Below, piece after piece: positions 1-6,326 of a stretch of DNA of 32,048 nucleotides. Position numbers and translations under genes: made by a program. The stretch's first letter is position 1. Each line of letters opens with the position of its first letter. The notes beneath the pieces were generated by a model. It ran no database searches, was not told the origin of the DNA, and was given only the letters and a program-made list of their open reading frames with translations. Where the stretch lies: positions 1 through 32,048 of the forward strand of contig CAYRWM010000022.1 in NCBI GenBank assembly GCA_964428055.1. Reading direction: 5' to 3'. The stretch is from CAYRWM01 sp964428055. GTDB taxonomy: Bacteria > Bacillota > Clostridia > Christensenellales > Christensenellaceae.

Positions 1-4
1 TATT

Positions 5-862
5 TCAGAACCGCTGATATGATGCATAAAACGTATTCATGAATATTGTCATCTCGCTTATCTTGTCCAGAATGCCTGATATCAGACTGTTCATCCTGTC
101 CGGGTCGTCGTCCGGCTTCACGGAAATATTAATGTGAAAACCGTTGCCGGGCTCATAATCCAGCGGTTTTGCCGAAAAGTCCGCAGCGAGGCCGTTATAT
201 CTTGCGACGGCTTTGACCACCGTCTGGAATGTTAATGCGTTGTCGGCAGCAGTCAGTGCATCTGAGTATCTGAAGTCGATTTCGTTCTGTCCCGGACCCT
301 CCTCATGATGAGAACTCTCCGGCCTTATCCCCATCTGTTCCAAAGTCAGACAGATCTCTCTCCGAACGTTCTCTCCACGGTCTTCGGGCGCCAGGTCCAT
401 ATATCCGGCATCGTCATACGGCACGTCTGTCTTTTCACCGTAATCGTCTGTCTTGAACAGATAGAATTCCTGTTCGGCACCGAACGAGAAAGTGAATCCG
501 GCATCTTCAGCGGCCTTTACCGCTTTTTTGAGTATCATGCGCGTATCCCTTTCAAAGGGTCTGCCGTCCGGGTACGTTATATCGGAAAACATCTTTACGA
601 CTTTTCCGTGCTCCGGCCTCCACGGCAGATGCATCAGGGTGTCGCAGTCAGGATGCAGCAGCAGATCGCATTTTGTCTCATCACCGAATCCGTCAATGGC
701 GGATGCGTCAAAGGCTATCCCATACTCAAAAGCGCGCTTGAGCTCGCCCGGCATTATGGATATATTCTTCTGCTTTCCGAATACATCGCAAAAAGACAGC
801 CTGACGAATTTAACATCATCTTCACGTATGTACTGGATTATGTCTTCCCTTGAGTATTTCAT
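5..862 (-). CDS. glnA: Glutamine synthetase (type I), N-terminal 285 residues; in-frame TGA at 7-5
   Basis: The product would make glutamine from glutamate, ammonia and ATP in the cytoplasm. The protein begins with the GS beta-grasp domain (roughly residues 1-100) and enters the catalytic domain. Visible motifs are FGAEQEFYLFK, HHEEGPGQNEIDFR (metal and glutamate ligands) and GNGFHINIS. Type I enzymes usually have about 440 residues, but this frame stops after SYQRF at a TGA (positions 7-5). Family members have a conserved Gly there, in a stretch leading to an EAP motif. The stop could be a nonsense change (GGA to TGA), a frameshift, a sequence error or a real truncation; only four bases remain beyond it. 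The ATG at 862 has only a weak ribosome site (AAGCGGG). The gene diverges from gdhA and has its own attenuated leader. Confidence 0.9.
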   Translation of the reverse strand: MKYSREDIIQYIREDDVKFVRLSFCDVFGKQKNISIMPGELKRAFEYGIAFDASAIDGFGDETKCDLLLHPDCDTLMHLPWRPEHGKVVKMFSDITYPDGRPFERDTRMILKKAVKAAEDAGFTFSFGAEQEFYLFKTDDYGEKTDVPYDDAGYMDLAPEDRGENVRREICLTLEQMGIRPESSHHEEGPGQNEIDFRYSDALTAADNALTFQTVVKAVARYNGLAADFSAKPLDYEPGNGFHINISVKPDDDPDRMNSLISGILDKISEMTIFMNTFYASYQRF

Positions 863-899
863 GTTTTATATACCCGCTTTCATATTAGTGGACAGCCCT

Positions 900-972
900 A
901 AAACAAAAAACAAAGGCGCTCATTTCGCGCACAGGCTGTACCTGTACCGAAATGAACGCCTTTGCTCATTTC
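900..972 (-). promoter_or_regulatory. glnA leader attenuator: hexaloop hairpin overlapping an intrinsic terminator
   Basis: Read on the minus strand. Hairpin P1 (972-949) pairs GAAATGAGC with GTTCATTTC (9 bp, one G-U) around the hexaloop AAAGGC. The loop and 3' strand of P1 also form the 5' arm of a 17-bp terminator stem. That stem is CAAAGGCGTTCATTTCG (964-948) with CGAAATGAGCGCCTTTG (927-911), followed by TTTTTTGTTT. The two folds exclude each other. The loop has A at position 1 and G at position 4, as in RNA targets of ANTAR-domain antiterminators. The trans-acting factor is not in the window. Confidence 0.7.
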
Positions 973-978
973 AATTAA

Positions 979-1007
979 AGTTTACTTCCGTTTCTTTTTT
1001 GTGTCAA
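979..1007 (-). promoter_or_regulatory. Probable sigma-A promoter of glnA
   Basis: On the minus strand, TTGACA (1007-1002) is followed after exactly 17 bases by TAAACT (984-979). The predicted transcript start, near 972, falls at the first base of the leader hairpin. Confidence 0.7.
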
Positions 1008-1029
1008 GTGGAAAAATATGGTTCGGGGG

Positions 1030-1058
1030 TTGACATCATTTTTGCCAGGGTGTAAAAT
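1030..1058 (+). promoter_or_regulatory. Probable sigma-A promoter of gdhA
   Basis: TTGACA (1030-1035), a 17-base spacer, then TAAAAT (1053-1058) preceded by TG. The predicted start near 1065 is a few bases before the first leader hairpin and gives a leader of about 160 bases. Confidence 0.8.
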
Positions 1059-1068
1059 TACAAACCGT

Positions 1069-1118
1069 AAAGGCAAAGACGTCTTTGAACTGTAAGGTTC
1101 GATGACGTCTTTTGTTTT
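1069..1118 (+). promoter_or_regulatory. gdhA leader attenuator 1: hexaloop hairpin overlapping a terminator
   Basis: P1 pairs AAAGGC (1069-1074) with GTCTTT (1081-1086) around the hexaloop AAAGAC. The competing terminator pairs AAAGACGTC (1075-1083) with GACGTCTTT (1104-1112). Its apical hairpin is GAAC/GTTC with a TGTAAG loop, and it is followed by TTTTG and TTTT. The layout matches the glnA leader. Confidence 0.7.
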
Positions 1119-1143
1119 AACTTAAGAAAATTAAATATGTGTT

Positions 1144-1204
1144 GAGGCAAAGGCGTCTTTAATCGTGGAAAAGAATTCCCGGTTAAAGGCGCCTTTTTTG
1201 TTTT
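1144..1204 (+). promoter_or_regulatory. gdhA leader attenuator 2: second copy of the module
   Basis: P1 pairs GAGGC (1144-1148) with GTCTT (1155-1159) around AAAGGC. The competing terminator pairs AAAGGCGTCTTTAA (1149-1162) with TTAAAGGCGCCTTT (1183-1196), with an inner GGAA/TTCC hairpin, followed by a T6-G-T4 tract. It shares GGCAAAGRCGTCTTT with attenuator 1, so the module looks duplicated. It ends 20 bases before the gdhA start. Confidence 0.7.
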
Positions 1205-1224
1205 CACACAGGGGGAGGAAAAAA

Positions 1225-2559
1225 ATGTCATATGTTGATGAAGTAATCGAGAGAACCGTTAGGGAAACGCCCGGTGAGGATGAATTCCATCAGGCATTGA
1301 AAGAGGTCCTTAACTCTCTCAGACCGGTGATAGCCGAGCATGAGGATGAGTACAGACGTGATGCTCTTCTTGAGAGGCTGGTTAATCCCGAGAGGCAGAT
1401 CAAATTCCGTGTTCCGTGGATCGATGATAAAGGCCAGGTTCATGTAAATACGGGATACAGGGTACAGTTTAACAGTGCTATAGGTCCTTACAAGGGAGGC
1501 ATAAGGCTGCACCCGTCCGTTAAGATCGGCATCATTAAATTCCTCGGTTTTGAACAGATATTCAAGAACAGTCTGACAGGACTTTCGATCGGCGGCGGCA
1601 AAGGCGGATCCGATTTCGATCCCAAAGGCAAGAGTGACAGGGAGATAATGGCATTCTGCCAGAGCTTCATGAGTGAACTCTGCAAATACATCGGAGCTGA
1701 TACCGATGTTCCCGCAGGTGATATCGGAACAGGCGGCAGAGAGATCGGCTACATGTTCGGCCAGTACAAGAAACTGCGCGGTCTCTTTGAGGGAGTCCTT
1801 ACAGGTAAAGGTCTGTCCTTCGGAGGATCACTCGCAAGGACGGAGGCTACCGGCTACGGTCTTCTGTATATAGTCGAAGAACTCCTTAAATGCCACGGCA
1901 TGTCAGTGGAAGGAAAGACGATAACAGTCAGCGGCGCAGGCAACGTTGCCATATATGCCATTGAAAAGGCGCATCAGCTCGGCGCCAAAGTCGTGACGTG
2001 TTCGGATTCTACCGGATGGATATACGATCCGGCAGGTATCGATGTTGAAGCTCTTAAGGAGATCAAGGAAGTCAAAAGAGAGCGCCTGACCGAATACAAG
2101 AAGTACAGACCCGATTCCGAGTATCACGAGGGCAGGGGTGTATGGCAGATAAAATGCGATATCGCACTTCCGTGCGCAACGCAGAACGAACTTGGTATAG
2201 AAGACGCTAAGACGCTCAAGGCGAACGGCGTTATTGCCGTGGCTGAAGGCGCTAACATGCCGACCACGCAGGAAGCAACAAAGTTCTTCCATGAAAACGG
2301 CATATTCCTTCTTCCCGGAAAAGCTTCAAACGCAGGCGGCGTTGCAACGTCCGCTCTGGAGATGGCGCAGAACAGCGAAAGGATGGCATGGTCTTTTGAA
2401 AAGGTCGATGAAGAGCTGAAGAAGATCATGGTCAATCTTTACCATAACATCGACGATGCCGCAAAGAGATACGGTCTCGATGACAACTTCGTAGCAGGCG
2501 CAAATATCGCAGGATTTGAAAAAGTCGCGGATGCCATGAATGCGCAGGGTATCGTCTAA
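1225..2559 (+). CDS. gdhA: Glutamate dehydrogenase (hexameric, bacterial type)
   Basis: Catalyses reversible reductive amination of 2-oxoglutarate with ammonium. The 444 residues match the usual length of small hexameric bacterial GDHs. The substrate domain shows YKGGIRLHPSV and the lysine-containing GGGKGGSDFDPKGKSD motif. PAGDIGTGGREIGYM follows, and the dinucleotide domain starts near TVSGAGNVAIYAIEKA. The ATG at 1225 is chosen because GGGGGAGG lies just upstream. An upstream in-frame extension to 1165 would run through the second leader terminator and is unlikely. Expression is probably gated by the two leader attenuators. amt lies 114 bases downstream on the same strand. Cofactor preference (NADPH or NADH) is not settled from sequence here. 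Confidence 0.96.
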   Translation: MSYVDEVIERTVRETPGEDEFHQALKEVLNSLRPVIAEHEDEYRRDALLERLVNPERQIKFRVPWIDDKGQVHVNTGYRVQFNSAIGPYKGGIRLHPSVKIGIIKFLGFEQIFKNSLTGLSIGGGKGGSDFDPKGKSDREIMAFCQSFMSELCKYIGADTDVPAGDIGTGGREIGYMFGQYKKLRGLFEGVLTGKGLSFGGSLARTEATGYGLLYIVEELLKCHGMSVEGKTITVSGAGNVAIYAIEKAHQLGAKVVTCSDSTGWIYDPAGIDVEALKEIKEVKRERLTEYKKYRPDSEYHEGRGVWQIKCDIALPCATQNELGIEDAKTLKANGVIAVAEGANMPTTQEATKFFHENGIFLLPGKASNAGGVATSALEMAQNSERMAWSFEKVDEELKKIMVNLYHNIDDAAKRYGLDDNFVAGANIAGFEKVADAMNAQGIV

Positions 2560-2580
2560 AAGATTATTGACTGTTTTGCC

Positions 2581-2616
2581 GGGCGGCGCAGACCGCGTCT
2601 GCGGTTTCCGCCGCCC
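2581..2616 (+). other. GC-rich intergenic hairpin between gdhA and amt
   Basis: GGGCGGCG (2581-2588) pairs with CGCCGCCC (2609-2616). An inner ACCGC/GCGGT hairpin has the tetraloop GTCT. No T-tract follows on either strand, so it is not a standard terminator. A direct repeat of TTATCCGG follows at about 2624-2639. It may be an mRNA processing or stability element, or a partial attenuator for amt. Confidence 0.5.
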
Positions 2617-2673
2617 TGTCACCTTATCCGGTTATCCGGGTTAAGGGAAAAAGTTTGAGGAGATTTTAATAAA

Positions 2674-4425
2674 TTGTTAGCTGAACTTTCTAATGCTTTC
2701 GGCGGGATGGTGACCTCCGAAGTATTCGGTGTATGGTTCCTCATCGGAGCCGCGCTCGTTTTCTTTATGCAGTGCGGCTTTGCCATGGTTGAGACGGGAT
2801 TCACAAGATCGAAGAATGCCGGAAACATCATAATGAAGAACCTGATGGATTTCTGCATAGGGGCAGTAGCCTTTGCGCTTCTCGGATTCGGTCTTATGAT
2901 GGCCGAAGATTATCTGTTCGGAATGATAGGTGTGCCGAATCTTAATATGTTCGCCGATTTCGGGTCGTTCCTGAGCGGAGGTCATGCTTCATCGCTTGTT
3001 TTTAATATTGTGTTCTGTGCCACGGCTTCGACTATCGTATCGGGAGCCATGGCCGAAAGGACAAAGTTTTTCTCTTACTGTATTTATTCGGTAATAATAT
3101 CGGTGTTTGTTTACCCGATAGAAGCGGGATGGATCTGGAATTCTCAGGGCTGGCTGGCTCAGATGGGATTTCATGATTTTGCAGGATCCGCCGCTATACA
3201 TGCGGTCGGCGGTCTTACGGCCCTCATAGGAGCCGCACTTGTAGGACCCCGTCTCGGGAAGTACTTAAGAGACAAAAAGGGAAACGTCACAAAGGTCAAC
3301 GCGATCCCCGGCCATTCCATAACGCTGGGCGCACTCGGGTGCTTTATCCTCTGGTTCGGATGGTACGGTTTCAACGGTGCGGCAGCATGGGATCAGAGTT
3401 CGCTGGCATCTATATTTGTGACGACTACAATTGCTCCTGCTGTTGCCGCATGCAGCACTATGATATTCACCTGGCTTAAGAACGGCAAGCCGGATGTGTC
3501 CATGTGTCTTAACGGTATGCTCGCCGGACTTGTAGGCGTTACCGCCGGCTGCGATGCTGTGGATGCAACGGGAGCGGCTGTTATAGGTATCGTCTCGGGT
3601 CTGCTGGTCGTTATAGCGGTTGAGTTCATAGACCTGAAGTTGCATATAGATGACCCGGTGGGTGCCATAGGCGTTCATATGGTGAACGGCATCTGGGGAA
3701 CTCTTGCGGTCGGACTGCTCGCAAACCCGGAGGCGCCGGCAGGTCTTAGCGGTGTCTTCTACGGAGGCGGAGGCGGTCTGATGGGCATACAGGCGGTAGG
3801 AATCGCCGCGGTCCTCGGATGGACGGCAGTGACCATGTTCATTACTTTCTTTGTGATTAAGAAGACCATAGGCCTCAGAGTCACGGAGGAAGAAGAAGTG
3901 ATGGGTCTGGACAGGACGGAGCACGGGCTTGCGAGTGCCTATGCGGATTTTGCTCCCGCTGTTGATGCTCTTGACTACGGATATGAGAATGCTACGGCTG
4001 TCACGGGAGACGTTCCCGAAGCAGAAGCTGTCGAAGTGAAAGTGGTGCCCGCATTCGATCCCGACAATCCCAAGATCACAAAGGTCGAGATCATATGCCG
4101 TGAATCCAGGTTCGAGGTCCTCAAGCGCGCGATGATGGATATCGGCATAACCGGTATGACTGTATCGCACGTGCTGGGCTGCGGCATACAGAAAGGAAAA
4201 CCCGAGTATTACAGAGGCGTTCAGGTCGAAACGAATCTGCTGCCCAAGATACAGGTAGATATAGTGGTCAGCAAGACGCCTGTGACTAAGGTCATAGAGG
4301 TCGCCAAGAAGGTTCTGTACACGGGTCATATAGGAGACGGAAAGATATTCGTATATGACGTTGAGAACGTAATAAAAGTGAGAACAGGAGAGGAAGGTTA
4401 CCTTGCTCTCAGAGACAGGGATTGA
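2674..4425 (+). CDS. amt: Ammonium transporter fused to a C-terminal PII (GlnK-type) domain
   Basis: Residues 1 to about 405 are an Amt/Mep/Rh channel. It has the signature region around FFMQCGFAMVETGF and the pore twin-histidine contexts AAIHAVGG and GVHMVNGIWG. After an acidic, alanine-rich linker (about 405-465), residues 467-583 form a complete PII domain: ITGMTV, QKGKPEYYRG, GDGKIFV and RTGE. The nucleotide-binding loops are kept, but the T-loop Tyr51 position of enteric PII is Val (about residue 518). Control is therefore more likely by ligand binding than by uridylylation. A separate GlnK normally plugs Amt; here plug and channel are covalently joined. The start is TTG at 2674 with GAGGAG 11 bases upstream; no ATG fits the family N-terminus better. 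Confidence 0.95.
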   Translation: MLAELSNAFGGMVTSEVFGVWFLIGAALVFFMQCGFAMVETGFTRSKNAGNIIMKNLMDFCIGAVAFALLGFGLMMAEDYLFGMIGVPNLNMFADFGSFLSGGHASSLVFNIVFCATASTIVSGAMAERTKFFSYCIYSVIISVFVYPIEAGWIWNSQGWLAQMGFHDFAGSAAIHAVGGLTALIGAALVGPRLGKYLRDKKGNVTKVNAIPGHSITLGALGCFILWFGWYGFNGAAAWDQSSLASIFVTTTIAPAVAACSTMIFTWLKNGKPDVSMCLNGMLAGLVGVTAGCDAVDATGAAVIGIVSGLLVVIAVEFIDLKLHIDDPVGAIGVHMVNGIWGTLAVGLLANPEAPAGLSGVFYGGGGGLMGIQAVGIAAVLGWTAVTMFITFFVIKKTIGLRVTEEEEVMGLDRTEHGLASAYADFAPAVDALDYGYENATAVTGDVPEAEAVEVKVVPAFDPDNPKITKVEIICRESRFEVLKRAMMDIGITGMTVSHVLGCGIQKGKPEYYRGVQVETNLLPKIQVDIVVSKTPVTKVIEVAKKVLYTGHIGDGKIFVYDVENVIKVRTGEEGYLALRDRD

Positions 4426-4443
4426 GTAAAAGGAGGAATTGAA

Positions 4444-4623
4444 ATGACAAATACCAAAAAAGCAGCTGATATGAGCAAACAGATAAAGAAACAGACTTTT
4501 TTCAGTGATCCGAAACACAAAATCGCAATAGAAAGAGAGAAAATGGATCCTGCTTACCGCAAAGCTTTCCTTGAAGGCGAAGGAAATACGGGTTCGGAAA
4601 GCAACACGACTTCCTGGGACTGA
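4444..4623 (+). CDS. Small hypothetical protein, 59 residues
   Basis: The ATG at 4444 has a near-ideal AAAGGAGG site (about 4430-4437) and lies 18 bases after amt, upstream of the shared terminator. The N-terminal third is lysine-rich (MTNTKKAADMSKQIKKQTFF). The middle is charged and probably helical, and the tail is Ser/Thr/Asn-rich ending SNTTSWD. There is no signal peptide or membrane segment. I do not recognise a family. Position suggests co-expression with the Amt-PII protein, so a role in nitrogen metabolism is a guess from context only. Confidence 0.6.
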   Translation: MTNTKKAADMSKQIKKQTFFSDPKHKIAIEREKMDPAYRKAFLEGEGNTGSESNTTSWD

Positions 4624-4715
4624 CAGCAAATCCTGTTATGGTGATTTGAGGTCTGCTCCTTTCAGGAGCGCTCATATATAAATCACATGTATTTGGTTCC
4701 CCCCAATACATCAGA

Positions 4716-4755
4716 CAGACCCGAAATGACATGATCATTCCGGGTCTGTTTTTTT
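4716..4755 (+). terminator. Rho-independent terminator after gdhA-amt-small ORF
   Basis: CAGACCCG (4716-4723) pairs with CGGGTCTG (4741-4748). An inner AATGA/TCATT pairing has a five-base loop. Seven T follow. Confidence 0.9.
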
Positions 4756-4837
4756 GCTGCTTGGAATTTGTTCATATAAAATGCTGGCGATGCCTTAACA
4801 GCCCGCGCTGTCTGCAATTTATTGCTAAATCCAAAAA

Positions 4838-4905
4838 CGGTCTGTGACCGCTTGCGTTTTGCATCTGCGAGCAGATATAATTTATATAGGCAGATATGCT
4901 TTTTT
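4838..4905 (+). promoter_or_regulatory. Promoter and hairpin region upstream of the shell-protein operon
   Basis: A candidate promoter is TTGCGT (4852-4857), an 18-base spacer and TATAAT (4876-4881). Its spacer carries the inverted repeat ATCTGC-GA-GCAGAT (4863-4876). GCAGATAT recurs at 4890-4897, so ATCTGC can instead pair with the second copy in a stem just before TTTTTT (4900-4905), like an attenuator. Another hairpin, CGGTC-TGT-GACCG, is at 4838-4850. If the candidate promoter is used, the attenuator stem would not be fully transcribed, so only one reading can hold. Confidence 0.4.
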
Positions 4906-4920
4906 AACAGGACGAGAGTT

Positions 4921-5283
4921 ATGGATTACGAAACTGACAGAATAAGGATAGTTCAGGAAACCGTAGCGGGCAAGGAGATAACCTTTGCCCATATCATGGG
5001 CGGTCCTTCGCCTGTCATTTATCAGAAACTGGGACTCAACCCACAGATCGATTACGGCAATGCAGCCATAGGCATCATGAACTTAACGCCGCCCGAATCG
5101 GCAGTCATCGCTTCCGATATAGCGGTGAAGAGCGGTGATGTTTATCTCGGCTTTGCCGACAGATTCACAGGCACGCTTCTCATCACGGGAGAACTCGCGG
5201 ATGTCACATCGGCTATAACCGAGGTAGTCCGTTACTTCAGTGAAGAGATGGGATATGTCGTCTGCAAGATAACCAGCAGATAG
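4921..5283 (+). CDS. eutS: BMC shell protein, EutS/PduU type
   Basis: The 120 residues match the single circularly permuted BMC domain of EutS/PduU throughout. Recognisable blocks are RIRIVQETVAGKEITFAHIM near the N-terminus, AAIGIMNLTPPESAVIASD, and LGFADRFTGTLLITGEL. In known compartments this hexamer is a minor shell component, with a small beta-barrel from the N-terminal strand. The ATG at 4921 fits the family N-terminus; the frame is open back to 4822, but that part has no similarity. The ribosome site is poor (GGACGAG). A second EutS-like gene follows after 6 bases, then an EutP-like GTPase. There are no aldehyde-processing enzymes nearby. Confidence 0.93.
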   Translation: MDYETDRIRIVQETVAGKEITFAHIMGGPSPVIYQKLGLNPQIDYGNAAIGIMNLTPPESAVIASDIAVKSGDVYLGFADRFTGTLLITGELADVTSAITEVVRYFSEEMGYVVCKITSR

Positions 5284-5289
5284 TTTAGT

Positions 5290-5718
5290 ATGGCAAGGAT
5301 ATCAAAAGAGGAGCTCCTCCAGAGGATATTCAAAAAGGATTTTGAAAACCTTAAGGGAAAGACTCTCCGAATGACAAGGTTGCGCATACCCAGCAAAGAG
5401 GTATGCATGGCTCATATACTTACACCTACCGATTACAGCATATACAGAAATTTGGGGCTGGATACAGGTACCCATGAGGGCGAAGACCACACGGGCGAGA
5501 GTATCGGCCTTCTTAGTGTTACTCCGTGGGAGAGTGTGATCATAGCGGCAGATACGGCTATGAAGTCCGGGAACGTCGAGATAGGTTTTATGGACCGTTT
5601 CGACGGGGAGCTCATAATAACGGGCGAGCTCGCGGAGGTCAAGTCGGCTATAACCAAGACAGTTGAGTTCTTTAAAGAGGAACTCGGGTTCGAGATATGC
5701 GAGGTCTTTGAGAACTGA
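5290..5718 (+). CDS. BMC shell protein, EutS/PduU type, with N-terminal extension
   Basis: This 142-residue paralogue of the preceding gene keeps the family blocks: SKEVCMAHILTPTDYSIYRNLGL, SIGLLSVTPWESVIIAADTAMKSG and IGFMDRFDGELIITGEL. It has about 20 extra N-terminal residues (ARISKEELLQRIFKKDFENL) that look like an amphipathic helix. A Gly/His/Glu-rich insertion follows Leu-Asp-Thr. Two different EutS-type subunits side by side suggest either a mixed hexamer or two facets with different pores; this is inference. The stop overlaps the start of the next gene (TGATG), indicating translational coupling. The gene lies 6 bases after the first EutS gene. Confidence 0.92.
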   Translation: MARISKEELLQRIFKKDFENLKGKTLRMTRLRIPSKEVCMAHILTPTDYSIYRNLGLDTGTHEGEDHTGESIGLLSVTPWESVIIAADTAMKSGNVEIGFMDRFDGELIITGELAEVKSAITKTVEFFKEELGFEICEVFEN

Positions 5719-6209
5719 TGAAGAGGATGTTCCTTATAGGCCGGAGCGAGGCCGGCAAGACTTCACTGAGTCAGGTCCTTAACGGCGAACAGCTTCATTA
5801 TGTAAAGACACAGTATACCAACGTCAGCGACAAGGTGATCGATACTCCGGGCGAGTATACTGAATCCAAAAAGCTGGCAGAGGCATTGTCGTGTTTCTCG
5901 TACGAATCCGATGTTGTCGCGGTGGTTCAGGCTGCCGATGAACCGTTTTCGCTCTTCGGTCCGAGCATAAGATCTGGTATCACGAGACCTATAATCGGTA
6001 TAATCACAAAGACCGATTCACCGAACGCCAATGTGCCTATGGTCAGGCGCTGGATGGAGGAGATAGGCTGCGACCGTATATTCTGCATAAACAACAAGAC
6101 AGGAGAGGGCGCGGAGGAACTGACTGAGTATTTAAATGAGGATCTGCCGCGTCTGAGCATGGATGAGGCGATAGCGAAGCAGAGAAGAGGCGTAAGGGAA
6201 TACGACTGA
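5718..6209 (+). CDS. eutP: EutP/PduV-type small GTPase
   Basis: This 163-residue P-loop GTPase has a Walker A motif GRSEAGKTSL (residues 8-17), a DTPGEYTE switch II region and the guanine-specificity motif TKTD. Length and motifs match the EutP/PduV family, which is linked to BMC operons. PduV has been reported at the compartment surface, but the EutP role is poorly defined. The start overlaps the previous stop by one base. Its presence with two shell genes supports assigning this operon to a microcompartment rather than to stray paralogues. Confidence 0.9.
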   Translation: MKRMFLIGRSEAGKTSLSQVLNGEQLHYVKTQYTNVSDKVIDTPGEYTESKKLAEALSCFSYESDVVAVVQAADEPFSLFGPSIRSGITRPIIGIITKTDSPNANVPMVRRWMEEIGCDRIFCINNKTGEGAEELTEYLNEDLPRLSMDEAIAKQRRGVREYD

Positions 6210-6235
6210 CCGTATGATAAAACAGGAGTGGGCAT

Positions 6236-6260
6236 AGGATGTCATGGGGCATCCTTTTTT
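6236..6260 (+). terminator. Terminator after the shell-protein operon
   Basis: AGGATG (6236-6241) pairs with CATCCT (6250-6255) around an 8-base loop, followed by TTTTT. Confidence 0.75.
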
Positions 6261-6326
6261 ATGTGGCTTTTATGAGAGCAATGCCGTATAATAGTTAATA
6301 CACATCACTTATTAAAAGGGACAGTA

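Noticed and set aside
3265..4629. 454-codon open frame on the minus strand opposite amt
   Set aside because: It lies antisense to a clearly recognised gene, is rich in His, Tyr, Arg and Ser without any family motif, and has no ribosome site. It is open because of codon bias on the other strand.
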